From assembly GCA_034002745.1 (NCBI GenBank), contig JAVEZY010000055.1, positions 1-5,648 of the forward strand: DNA of 5,648 nucleotides, read 5' to 3'. The DNA comes from JAITWN01 sp034002745 (lineage in GTDB: Bacteria; Pseudomonadota; Gammaproteobacteria; SZUA-140). The position numbers were made by a program, and so were the translations under genes. Positions 1 through 5,648 of this stretch are shown piece by piece. The notes under the pieces are model-generated. The model saw only the letters and a list, made by a program, of their open reading frames with translations, was not told the DNA's origin and made no database searches. Position 1 is the stretch's first letter, and each line of letters begins with the position of its first letter.

Positions 1-227
1 TTTTCCTGGTCGAAGACCATGTAGTCGGGCGGATAGAACGAGGCGATGGTCGCCATGTCGGGCATCGGGCTCTGGAACACGCAGGCGCAGGCCGGACAGA
101 GGAAGTAATCGTACCGGACATGCAGGCCGTACATGAGATCGCGCCCGCTGAACTCATATTCGGCGGTGCCGCCGCAAATCGGGCAGGGTGCGCTGATGGT
201 TGGGGCGTCGGGGTGGCTGTGCGTCAT
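1..227 (-). CDS. SAM-dependent methyltransferase, N-terminal zinc-ribbon part (partial, runs off left edge)
   Basis: Reading leftward from the ATG at 227-225 gives 75 codons with no stop before the window edge. Visible are a CPIC pair (Cys15, Cys18) and a CPAC pair (Cys44, Cys47), which form a four-cysteine zinc ribbon. These are followed by QSPMP (52-56) and FYPPDY (64-69). This cysteine layout followed by a P-x-P and FYP-x-DY stretch is typical of the N-terminus of class I SAM-dependent methyltransferases found in surface polysaccharide and LPS clusters. The SAM-binding Rossmann domain would lie beyond the left edge and is not seen. The start codon overlaps the TGA of the upstream kinase gene (ATGA), which suggests translational coupling in one operon. 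The acceptor substrate cannot be told. The family call is fairly secure; the methyl-transfer role rests on family knowledge because the catalytic domain is missing. Confidence 0.75.
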   Translation of the reverse strand, partial: MTHSHPDAPTISAPCPICGGTAEYEFSGRDLMYGLHVRYDYFLCPACACVFQSPMPDMATIASFYPPDYMVFDQE

Positions 228-850
228 GGCGTGCCCGCGGCTTGCGCCGAGCGATAGGTTTTTTCGAAGGACGTGCTGCCGGCGGCATGCAGCCACTCCC
301 TGTCCGCGGGCGCGCGGCAGAGATGCAGCAGGTTGCGCTGCCGGTAGAAGTCCGGAATCGGCTTGTTGCGCGTCCGCAGGTCGGCGATGTCGATCAGGCC
401 AAACCCGCCGGAAGGCGTCAGCACGATGTTACCGAAGTGCAGGGAACGGAAGTACACCCCGCGCTCGTGCAGTTGCGCGACGAAGCGGGCCAGCGCAGCG
501 CGCAAGCCGTCGCCCGCGGCGCCGGACTGGACAAGCTGGCGCAAGGTTTCGCCCGCGAGCGGCCGGTAATGCACGGCATCGCGCCGCGCGTCGGGGATGC
601 GGTATACGTCGATCACTTCGGGACAGGGAATGTCGCGCTGCTTCAGTTTGAGCGCGTTGTCCGCGAAGCGCTGCGCGTAGGGATACCAGGCGGCGGACGA
701 AATCAGCCGCTTGCGCCGGAACAGCTTCAGATAACTGTCGTCCTCCAGCCGTAGCACCTTGTCCCCGTGCAGGTCGCGTTCAAGTACCGTGGCGTTGGCG
801 CGCAAGGCGAGGTATTCGTCGTGGGAGAGGGTTCGCAAAGGAGGTGGCAT
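224..850 (-). CDS. LPS-kinase / toluene-tolerance-like kinase-fold protein with altered catalytic loop
   Basis: The 208-residue cytoplasmic protein has no membrane segment. Its fold signals are those of the small kinases related to WaaP, InaA and Kdo kinase: YLKLF with candidate ATP lysine Lys42, an interdomain stretch around HYRPLAGETL (94-103), LHERGVYFRSLHFGN (127-141) as catalytic loop, and LIDIAD (152-157) as the DFG-like metal site. Where active relatives read H-R/G-D-x-x-x-x-N, this protein reads FRSLHFGN: the His and the catalytic Asp become Phe134 and Ser136, while Asn141 and Asp154 remain. It may therefore be an atypical kinase or a non-catalytic scaffold. The ATG start at 850 has no clear Shine-Dalgarno; codons 2-5 read CCACCTCCTTTG, close to the 16S anti-Shine-Dalgarno sequence. 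Transcription is divergent from msbA, and the stop overlaps the methyltransferase start. A role in LPS core modification is inferred from fold and neighbours. Confidence 0.8.
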   Translation of the reverse strand: MPPPLRTLSHDEYLALRANATVLERDLHGDKVLRLEDDSYLKLFRRKRLISSAAWYPYAQRFADNALKLKQRDIPCPEVIDVYRIPDARRDAVHYRPLAGETLRQLVQSGAAGDGLRAALARFVAQLHERGVYFRSLHFGNIVLTPSGGFGLIDIADLRTRNKPIPDFYRQRNLLHLCRAPADREWLHAAGSTSFEKTYRSAQAAGTP

Positions 851-867
851 CCGGTGGTCGGCGCCGG

Positions 868-896
868 ATTTTAGCGCGCGGCCGGGCCGATGCCCA
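868..896 (-). promoter_or_regulatory. Candidate sigma70 promoter for the small kinase-methyltransferase operon
   Basis: On the minus strand TGGGCA (896-891, four of six matches to TTGACA) is followed after exactly 17 bases by TAAAAT (873-868, five of six matches to TATAAT). A start near 861 would leave a leader of only about 11 bases before the ATG at 850. This is read by eye only; the spacing is ideal but the leader lacks a ribosome binding site. Confidence 0.4.
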
Positions 897-905
897 TGCT
901 AGTAT
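897..905 (+). promoter_or_regulatory. Weak extended -10 candidate for msbA
   Basis: TGCTAGTAT carries the TGn extension plus a four-of-six -10 hexamer (900-905). No -35 hexamer is visible at normal spacing in the GC-rich stretch upstream. It would start transcripts near 912, about 33 bases before the msbA ATG. It lies next to the -35 of the opposing candidate promoter at 868-896, so the two could compete. Low confidence. Confidence 0.2.
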
Positions 906-931
906 TGCCCGCCCGTTCAGCCACTTCCCAC

Positions 932-944
932 GTGCGGTCCGCAC
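932..944 (+). promoter_or_regulatory. Perfect inverted repeat abutting the msbA start codon
   Basis: GTGCGG-T-CCGCAC is an exact 6-base inverted repeat around one central base, ending directly before the ATG at 945. In RNA it could fold as a 5-bp stem (GUGCG/CGCAC) with a GUC loop where a Shine-Dalgarno would normally be; none is seen. It could instead be a protein-binding site. The repeat itself is certain; function is unknown. Confidence 0.4.
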
Positions 945-2738
945 ATGCAAGCCACCGATTCGCGCGCCACCTCCAGCCTGAGCGTCTACTTTCGCCTGTT
1001 GGGCTACGTCGGCCCCTACATCGGGTTGTTCGCGGTCAGCATCCTCGGCTATGTGATCTTCGCTTCTTCCCAGCCCATGCTGGCCGGAGTGCTCAAGTAT
1101 TTCGTCGATGGGCTGGTGGATCCTTCCGGCGCGACGCTCATCGGCATGCCATTGCTCGACGGCATGCAATTGATGCACGCGGTGCCGCTCATGATCGTGG
1201 TGATCGCCCTCTGGCAGGGGCTGGGTTCGTATCTGGGCAACTACTTTCTCGCCCGCGTGTCGATGGGCATCGTCCATGACCTGCGGATGGCCTTGTTCGG
1301 CAGCCTGCTGGTGCTGCCGGATCGCTATTTCGACCAGAACAATTCCGGCCACCTGATTTCGCGCATCACCTTCAACGTGACGATGGTGACGGGAGCGGCG
1401 ACGGACGCGATCAAGGTGGTGATCCGCGAAGGCCTGACGGTGACCTTCCTGTTCGCCTATCTGCTCTGGGCGAACTGGAAGCTGACGCTCGTGATGGTGG
1501 CCATCCTGCCGGTGATCGCGCTGATGGTATCGAGCGCGAGCCGCAAGTTCCGCAAGCAGGCGAAAAAGATCCAGGTGGCGATGGGCGACGTAACGCATGT
1601 CGCCTCGGAAACCATCCACGGGCATCGCGTCGTGCGCGGCTTCGGAGGGGAGTCCTACGAGCGCGAGCGTTTCTTCGCCGCCAGCCTCAACAACATGGAG
1701 AAACACCTGCGCATGATCCGTACCGGTGCGATCTATACGCCGCTTCTGCAGGCGCTGGTGTATGCCGCCATGGGGGTGCTGTTCTTCCTGGTCTTGCTGC
1801 TGCGCGGCGAGGCGTCCCCGGGTGACCTGGTGGCTTACATTACCGCGGCCGGATTGCTGCCCAAGCCGATTCGCCAGCTTTCCGAGGTCAGCGCCACGAT
1901 CCAGAAGGGCGTGGCGGCGGCGGACAGCATCTTCCAGCAGCTTGACGAGCCGCCTGAGGTAGACGCCGGCACCGTCGAGCGGGAACGCGTGGCGGGACGC
2001 ATCGAGGTGCGTGACCTGAGTTTCAGTTATCCCGGCGGCGAGCGTCGGGTGTTGGAGGAAATCAACTTCACCGTGGAGCCCGGGCGGATGGTCGCCCTGG
2101 TTGGACGTTCCGGCAGCGGCAAGACGACGCTCGCCAATCTCATTCCGCGCTTCTACCATCACGCGGAAGGGCAGATCCTTCTGGACGGGGTGGATGTCGA
2201 ACAATACGCGCTGCGCAACCTGCGCCATCATGTCGCGGTGGTGAGCCAGCAGGTCACGCTGTTCAACGACACCGTGGCCAACAACATCGCCTACGGCGAC
2301 CTGGCCGACGCGCCGCGCGCGGAAATCGAGCGGGCGGCGGAGGCGGCCTGCGCCAGCGAGTTCATCGCGCAGCTGCCGCAGGGCTTCGATACCTTGGTCG
2401 GGGAAAACGGCGTGCTGCTTTCCGGCGGGCAGCGCCAGCGCCTCGCCATCGCGCGCGCCATCCTCAAGAATGCTCCGGTCCTGATCCTCGACGAGGCGAC
2501 CTCGGCGCTCGACACGGAATCCGAGCGCCATATCCAGTCGGCCATGGAGCGCGTCATGGAGGGGCGCACGACGCTGGTGATCGCCCATCGCTTGTCGACC
2601 GTCGAGCGGGCAGACATGATCATGGTGATGGAGGCCGGCAGGATCGTCGAGCGCGGGACGCATGCGGAACTGCTTGCCCTGGGCGGCCACTATGCCCGCC
2701 TGCACGCATTGCAGTTTCAGGAGCACACCGCCGTCTAG
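945..2738 (+). CDS. msbA: Lipid A export ABC transporter, permease/ATP-binding protein MsbA
   Basis: The 597-residue half-transporter would work as an inner-membrane homodimer that flips lipid A-core to the periplasmic leaflet using ATP. The transmembrane half has six hydrophobic segments at about 22-42, 79-103, 152-175, 178-198, 262-287 and 292-312. The nucleotide-binding half starts near 356 and has all motifs: Walker A GRSGSGKTT (387-395), Q-loop Gln435, signature LSGGQRQR (492-499), Walker B VLILDE (512-517, catalytic Glu517), D-loop SALD and H-loop His548. The stretch LFNDTVANNIAYGD closely follows the E. coli MsbA pattern, and the length is slightly above the roughly 580 residues of that protein. 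The ATG at 945 leaves about 15 residues before the first helix, as expected, but has no clear ribosome binding site. The gene stands alone on the plus strand between minus-strand genes. Another lipid or glycan exporter of the same subfamily is possible but less likely. Confidence 0.93.
   Translation: MQATDSRATSSLSVYFRLLGYVGPYIGLFAVSILGYVIFASSQPMLAGVLKYFVDGLVDPSGATLIGMPLLDGMQLMHAVPLMIVVIALWQGLGSYLGNYFLARVSMGIVHDLRMALFGSLLVLPDRYFDQNNSGHLISRITFNVTMVTGAATDAIKVVIREGLTVTFLFAYLLWANWKLTLVMVAILPVIALMVSSASRKFRKQAKKIQVAMGDVTHVASETIHGHRVVRGFGGESYERERFFAASLNNMEKHLRMIRTGAIYTPLLQALVYAAMGVLFFLVLLLRGEASPGDLVAYITAAGLLPKPIRQLSEVSATIQKGVAAADSIFQQLDEPPEVDAGTVERERVAGRIEVRDLSFSYPGGERRVLEEINFTVEPGRMVALVGRSGSGKTTLANLIPRFYHHAEGQILLDGVDVEQYALRNLRHHVAVVSQQVTLFNDTVANNIAYGDLADAPRAEIERAAEAACASEFIAQLPQGFDTLVGENGVLLSGGQRQRLAIARAILKNAPVLILDEATSALDTESERHIQSAMERVMEGRTTLVIAHRLSTVERADMIMVMEAGRIVERGTHAELLALGGHYARLHALQFQEHTAV
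2735..2738. other. Shared CTAG carrying both convergent stop codons
   Basis: The palindrome CTAG holds the msbA stop (TAG, 2736-2738, plus) and the double-kinase stop (TAG, 2737-2735, minus). The genes overlap tail to tail by four bases. No spacer exists here for an intergenic terminator, and I saw no hairpin with a T-run near the junction. Confidence 0.95.
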
Positions 2739-4123
2739 GCGCGGGGCAGCATGGCGTCGAACCTGCCGTGCAGGGCCGAGTTTTCGGGCCAGTTGCGCAG
2801 GAACCGGGCGCGATCCTTGTTCCATGCACGCTGGAAACCACTTGATGTCGTGTGCTGGCGCATCGCATCGAGATCGATCAGCACGGGGCGATCGCCTTGC
2901 CAGAGCAGGTTCGTGGCCTTGAGGTCGCCATGGCTGATGCGCGCCGCGAACAGGCGCCGGAACAGGTCGCTCAAGGCCCGCATGGCGTCGTCGCCGAGCG
3001 GGGCCAGGGCGCAACGGCGGAGCAGGTCCGGGCCGGGACAGTATTCGGTGACCAGCCAGGCGCGCCCGCGCAGCGGCCCGATCCGGTTCTCGATCAATGC
3101 CAGCGGACGGGGCGTGGCGATGCCGAGAAAGCTCAGTCGATGCGCCTCCACCCACGAGTGCCACGCGCGGCTCGGCCGCCAGCCGCGCGATAGCGCATGG
3201 CCCGGCCCCTTGATGTTGTAGCGCTTGATCACGAGCTTTCTGCCGCCTAGCTCGATGAGCGCCAGGGTGGCGGTACGCCCCTGCTTGAGAGGAGTGCCGC
3301 CTGCCATCCAGCGGTCCGGCGCGGCGACGAGCGGCGCCAGGAAGCCGATTTCGTCGCGCGGCACGGCGATGAAGCGATCCCAGTGCTTCTCGACATGAAA
3401 CAGGCTGCAATTGCGCAGGCATTTGCCGAGGTAATCGTCAAGACGCCTGGCTCGGGCCTTGTCGACGGCGTCGTCGAGCTGTGCCGGGACGAGCGGTGCA
3501 GCACCGTTTTCCGCTTGATAGGCGGAGAGCAGGGATGCGCGCATGCGGGCTTCCCGGTCCTGCGGCAGCTGGGCGAGCAGCAGGGCGAGGTTTTCCCGGA
3601 TTGCCCGGGGAGTTTCGGTGCCGCGAATCGCATCGCCATCGATGATGTAGGTGGTGCCGTTCCCGATCAGAAAGTTGCCCGGGTGCGCGTCCCGGTGAAT
3701 CAGGCCATGGGCATGCATCCGGCCGAGCGCGCGGAACACCGGCAGCAGTTCGGCCTCGTCGAGCGTGGAGGGGGCATGCGCTCCCGCGATGTATTCGGTC
3801 AGCAGGTAGTGGCCGTCATCCGCCAGTCGGCCAGCCCCCAGCAGGCGCGGCGTGGCGATTCCCCGGTCGAGCAGGGCGGTCAGGCCTTGGCGCTCACGCT
3901 CCCAGTGGCGCTCGGCGCCGGGCTTCGCGATGAACAGCTTGGCGAGTACCGTTTGTCCGTCCAGCGTGCCGATGCCCGTCAGCCGCTTTCCCGGCAGCAC
4001 CCGCAGCAGTTTGTCAATCGAGAGCATCCTGCCATCGTCGAGGGCCAGTTGGAGCGGCAGCGTGGGGGAACGTCCGGCGCGGCGCAGAGCGGCGACGTCA
4101 GTTGTCGGCACGCCGGACACCAC
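2735..4123 (-). CDS. Tandem double kinase-domain protein, LPS core kinase (WaaP/InaA/RIO-like) type
   Basis: The 462-residue protein has two complete small kinase domains in a row and no membrane segment. Domain 1 (about 40-200) has AKLF with Lys62, LLTEYI (107-112), the catalytic loop HRDAHPGN (143-150, Asp145 and Asn150) and the metal site IIDGD (160-164). A linker of about 80 residues follows (RRLDDYLGKCLRNCS, 226-240). Domain 2 (about 285-445) has VIKRY with Lys300, WVEAHRL with candidate Glu326, GIATPRPLA (334-342), LVTEYCPGPD (357-366), HGDLKATN (398-405, Asp400 and Asn405) and LIDLDA (415-420). The GIATPxPLA segment is typical of LPS heptose/Kdo kinases (WaaP, InaA). Both catalytic sets look intact. 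The start is GTG at 4123, three bases after the SGNH gene stop; GTG codons 2 and 5 or the ATG at 4027 are alternatives and no strong ribosome site decides. Likely substrate is an LPS core sugar, by inference. Confidence 0.82.
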   Translation of the reverse strand: MVSGVPTTDVAALRRAGRSPTLPLQLALDDGRMLSIDKLLRVLPGKRLTGIGTLDGQTVLAKLFIAKPGAERHWERERQGLTALLDRGIATPRLLGAGRLADDGHYLLTEYIAGAHAPSTLDEAELLPVFRALGRMHAHGLIHRDAHPGNFLIGNGTTYIIDGDAIRGTETPRAIRENLALLLAQLPQDREARMRASLLSAYQAENGAAPLVPAQLDDAVDKARARRLDDYLGKCLRNCSLFHVEKHWDRFIAVPRDEIGFLAPLVAAPDRWMAGGTPLKQGRTATLALIELGGRKLVIKRYNIKGPGHALSRGWRPSRAWHSWVEAHRLSFLGIATPRPLALIENRIGPLRGRAWLVTEYCPGPDLLRRCALAPLGDDAMRALSDLFRRLFAARISHGDLKATNLLWQGDRPVLIDLDAMRQHTTSSGFQRAWNKDRARFLRNWPENSALHGRFDAMLPRA

Positions 4124-4126
4124 CGC

Positions 4127-5233
4127 TTATTTCAGCAAGCCTTCGGATTGCAGCAGATCCCGGATCGCCACGGCGGTGACCCGGTTGCCTTCGGCGTTCA
4201 TGTGCCCGCCGATATCCTTGGGACGCCACAGGGTTTCGATGTCCGGATGCCTGTCCAGATGATCGCGATAGACCGGTTCGAGGTTCAGTACCGGCATGCC
4301 GAGACGTCGCGCCTCGGCGGCGGCGAAATCGGAAATGACGCGATACTTCGACTCCTCCTCGTCGAGAATGTCGCGCACCGGGAAGTTCACCCATACCGGG
4401 GTCGCGCCGTTCGCGCGCACGTTCGCGACGAACAGTTCCATGATGCCGCCGAGGGTGCGACGACCGAGCGAGCCCTCGTTGCGGTCGCGCTTGATGTAAT
4501 CGCTGAGCACCTGCTGGAATGTCGCCAGCGCATAGGAGTAGTGCCAGCCGCCGATCTTCTTCGAACCGTTGCGATATTGCTCGATCAGGGCCTCGGGCGC
4601 GGTCACCGGAACATTCGTCAGCTGCAGTTTGCCATCCGCCTGCGGCACAAACATCGGCTTGGCGTAATCGCGGAAGCTGTAGGTGTTGCGGTTGTAGTCC
4701 AGCACGTAAAAACCGAGCAGGACGACGTCCGGCTTGAACTGCCTGCCGTGATGTTCGTACATCAGGTAGTTCTGGTCGGTGCCGGTCGCCGAAACCGCGA
4801 GGTTCATCACCTCCCAGTCGGGCAGCAATTCGGCGAGCCGGTAGGCGTAGGTTTCCTCGTTGCTCACGCCATGGCCGAACGAATAGCTGTCGCCGACGAT
4901 CAACAGGCGGCGCTTGCCCGGAGTGCGTTCGAGCGGAAATTCCTCGTGGTTGCGCATGCCATGGCTGTTGGTGCGGATGCGCCCATGATGCTCGGGCGTG
5001 GCGTCGATGTTCGGTGCGTTCCGCCAGCCGGCGTGCGCGTCATAAACGAAACGCGCGTCGAAGTTGGCCTTGCCGTCGGCCAGCCTGGCCTTGACCCACT
5101 TCCATTCCCGAACCACCGAGAGGTCTTCATGTGGCGGAGCCTTGTCCGTCGCCGCGTAATAGACACGCATACCGCCTTCGAGCAGGATGAAGGCCGCCAG
5201 CAGATTGAACAACACGATTTTCAGTATCTTCAT
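4127..5233 (-). CDS. Membrane-anchored SGNH/GDSL hydrolase-family protein
   Basis: The 368-residue protein begins with a hydrophobic signal-anchor (about 4-20) followed by EGGMR (19-23), so the enzyme domain probably faces the periplasm. SGNH landmarks: block I GDSYSFGHG (114-122) with nucleophile Ser116; block II around NLAVSATGTDQ (144-154) with Gly151; block III at GFYVLDYNRN (174-183); block V around DIGGHMNAEGN (340-350) with His344. Upstream, GWRNAPN (69-75) and RTNSHGMRN (87-95) match N-terminal conserved stretches of polysaccharide-cluster SGNH proteins. Block III usually reads G-x-x-x-N-D; here Leu178 replaces Asn. The acid Asp340 lies four residues before His344, further than usual. 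Such proteins deacylate or transfer acyl groups on surface glycans; the exact reaction is unknown. The gene is followed three bases later by the double kinase (probable operon) and is divergent from a carbamoyltransferase, a class often found near SGNH genes. Confidence 0.78.
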   Translation of the reverse strand: MKILKIVLFNLLAAFILLEGGMRVYYAATDKAPPHEDLSVVREWKWVKARLADGKANFDARFVYDAHAGWRNAPNIDATPEHHGRIRTNSHGMRNHEEFPLERTPGKRRLLIVGDSYSFGHGVSNEETYAYRLAELLPDWEVMNLAVSATGTDQNYLMYEHHGRQFKPDVVLLGFYVLDYNRNTYSFRDYAKPMFVPQADGKLQLTNVPVTAPEALIEQYRNGSKKIGGWHYSYALATFQQVLSDYIKRDRNEGSLGRRTLGGIMELFVANVRANGATPVWVNFPVRDILDEEESKYRVISDFAAAEARRLGMPVLNLEPVYRDHLDRHPDIETLWRPKDIGGHMNAEGNRVTAVAIRDLLQSEGLLK

Positions 5234-5241
5234 GGGACCGC

Positions 5242-5290
5242 ATTATATGAGGGCGGCCTGTTTATACTGTCGCGCTCGCTTCGACCCCAA
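5242..5290 (-). promoter_or_regulatory. Candidate promoter(s) for the SGNH-double kinase operon
   Basis: Two minus-strand -10 hexamers are seen. TATAAA (5266-5261) has TTGGGG (5290-5285) 18 bases upstream, three of six matches to TTGACA, and would give a leader of about 20 bases. A perfect TATAAT (5247-5242) lies closer to the gene with no good -35; it would start transcripts within a few bases of the ATG at 5233, giving a nearly leaderless mRNA. No Shine-Dalgarno precedes the ATG. Confidence 0.4.
5263..5268 (+). promoter_or_regulatory. Candidate -10 for the carbamoyltransferase
   Basis: TATACT (five of six to TATAAT) lies 32 bases before the ATG at 5301 and would give a leader of about 25 bases. 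No convincing -35 is visible at 16-18 bases spacing. It overlaps the minus-strand TATAAA at 5266-5261, so the same AT-rich stretch in an otherwise GC-rich gap may serve both directions. Confidence 0.3.
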
Positions 5291-5300
5291 AACGAACCAG

Positions 5301-5648
5301 ATGAATTTTCTCGGTATTTCGGCGCATTACCACGACAGTGCGGCGGCTCTCGTCCGTGACGGCGAGATCGTCGCCGCTGCTCAAGAGGAGCGGTTTACCC
5401 GCAAAAAGCATGACCCGGGCTTTCCGGCGCATGCGGTGCGCTATTGCCTCGAAGCCGGCGGCGTCAAGCTGGCCGACCTTGACGGCGTGGTCTATTACGA
5501 CAAGCCGCTGATCAAGTTCGAGCGCTTGCTGGAAACCTACCTGAGCTACGCGCCGCGTGGCTTCCAGTCCTTCGTCATGGCCATGCCGGTCTGGCTGAAG
5601 GACAAGCTCTACCTCAAGCAGACCCTCAAGAAGGAACTGGCCGAGATC
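5301..5648 (+). CDS. NodU/CmcH-family carbamoyltransferase, N-terminal part (partial, runs off right edge)
   Basis: From the ATG at 5301, 116 codons are open to the window edge. The N-terminus has the family hallmarks: GISAHYHDSAAALV (5-18), the phosphate/metal-binding start of the Kae1-like domain with His9 and His11-Asp12, then AAQEERFTRKKHD (26-38) and FPAHAVRYCL (41-50). These enzymes move a carbamoyl group from carbamoyl phosphate to a hydroxyl of a sugar or antibiotic; full-length members are around 550-600 residues, so most of the gene including the C-terminal domain is outside. In an LPS-type locus the likely acceptor is a core or surface sugar, as for the heptose carbamoylation known in Pseudomonas; this is inference. 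The gene is divergent from the SGNH gene with a 67-base gap. A strong Shine-Dalgarno is not seen; the purine-rich AACGAACCAG precedes the ATG. Confidence 0.88.
   Translation, partial: MNFLGISAHYHDSAAALVRDGEIVAAAQEERFTRKKHDPGFPAHAVRYCLEAGGVKLADLDGVVYYDKPLIKFERLLETYLSYAPRGFQSFVMAMPVWLKDKLYLKQTLKKELAEI

Noticed and set aside
200..754. Plus-strand open frame over the small kinase gene
   Set aside because: It overlaps a minus-strand gene with recognisable kinase-fold motifs and shows no motif of its own.
837..874. Strong Shine-Dalgarno AAAGGAGGTG (837-846) on plus, then GTG at 854 and a 6-codon frame (MVGAGF) ending at 874, like a leader peptide ahead of msbA
   Set aside because: The purine run is the complement of the kinase N-terminal Pro-Pro-Pro codons. 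The only plus-strand promoter candidate lies downstream of it, and the tiny frame has no regulatory codon bias, so coincidence is more likely.
780..3422. An 880-codon open frame on the minus strand covering msbA
   Set aside because: It is antisense to a clear msbA and overlaps the double kinase. The translation is rich in His, Arg, Gln and Ala with no domain pattern, which is the usual result of reading GC-rich coding sequence in a complementary frame.
3383..5359. A 658-codon open frame on the plus strand across the double kinase and SGNH genes
   Set aside because: The minus-strand frames carry complete kinase and SGNH motifs; the plus-strand product has low-complexity composition and no recognisable motif, so it is a shadow frame.
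1..5648. CRISPR arrays, insertion sequences, tRNA or rRNA genes
   Set aside because: No regularly spaced repeats, transposase motifs, terminal inverted repeats or RNA-gene signatures were seen, and the window is almost fully occupied by protein-coding genes.

Overview
The window looks like part of a lipopolysaccharide (LPS) core / cell-surface polysaccharide locus from a GC-rich Gram-negative bacterium. A lipid A flippase gene (msbA) of proteobacterial type implies an LPS-bearing outer membrane. The GC-rich codon usage and the style of the proteins suggest a beta- or gammaproteobacterium, but the sequence alone does not fix the genus. Gene density is very high, with no gene-free stretch longer than about 100 bases.

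Layout, left to right. (1) Positions 1-227, minus strand: the start of a SAM-dependent methyltransferase with an N-terminal zinc ribbon, running off the left edge. (2) 224-850, minus: a small kinase-fold protein of the LPS-kinase/toluene-tolerance type. Its catalytic loop is altered, and it is joined to the methyltransferase by a 4-base ATGA overlap. (3) 851-944: a short divergent promoter region. (4) 945-2738, plus: msbA, complete with all ATPase motifs. (5) 2735-4123, minus: an unusual 462-residue protein with two kinase domains in tandem, ending tail to tail with msbA; the two stop codons share one CTAG. (6) 4127-5233, minus: a membrane-anchored SGNH/GDSL hydrolase-like protein three bases upstream of the double kinase, probably in the same operon. 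(7) 5234-5300: a 67-base divergent promoter region. (8) 5301 to the right edge, plus: the first 116 codons of a NodU/CmcH-type carbamoyltransferase.

How the genes may work together: MsbA flips lipid A-core across the inner membrane. Sugar kinases of the WaaP/InaA class, carbamoyltransferases, methyltransferases and SGNH-type esterases or acyltransferases all decorate core or capsule sugars. From general knowledge, the Pseudomonas aeruginosa core region also holds msbA, several kinase-like genes and a carbamoyltransferase that modifies inner-core heptose, so the same kind of decoration island is inferred here. The features most worth follow-up are the tandem double kinase, the HRD-to-FRS change in the small kinase, the altered SGNH active-site blocks, and the two compact divergent promoter regions.
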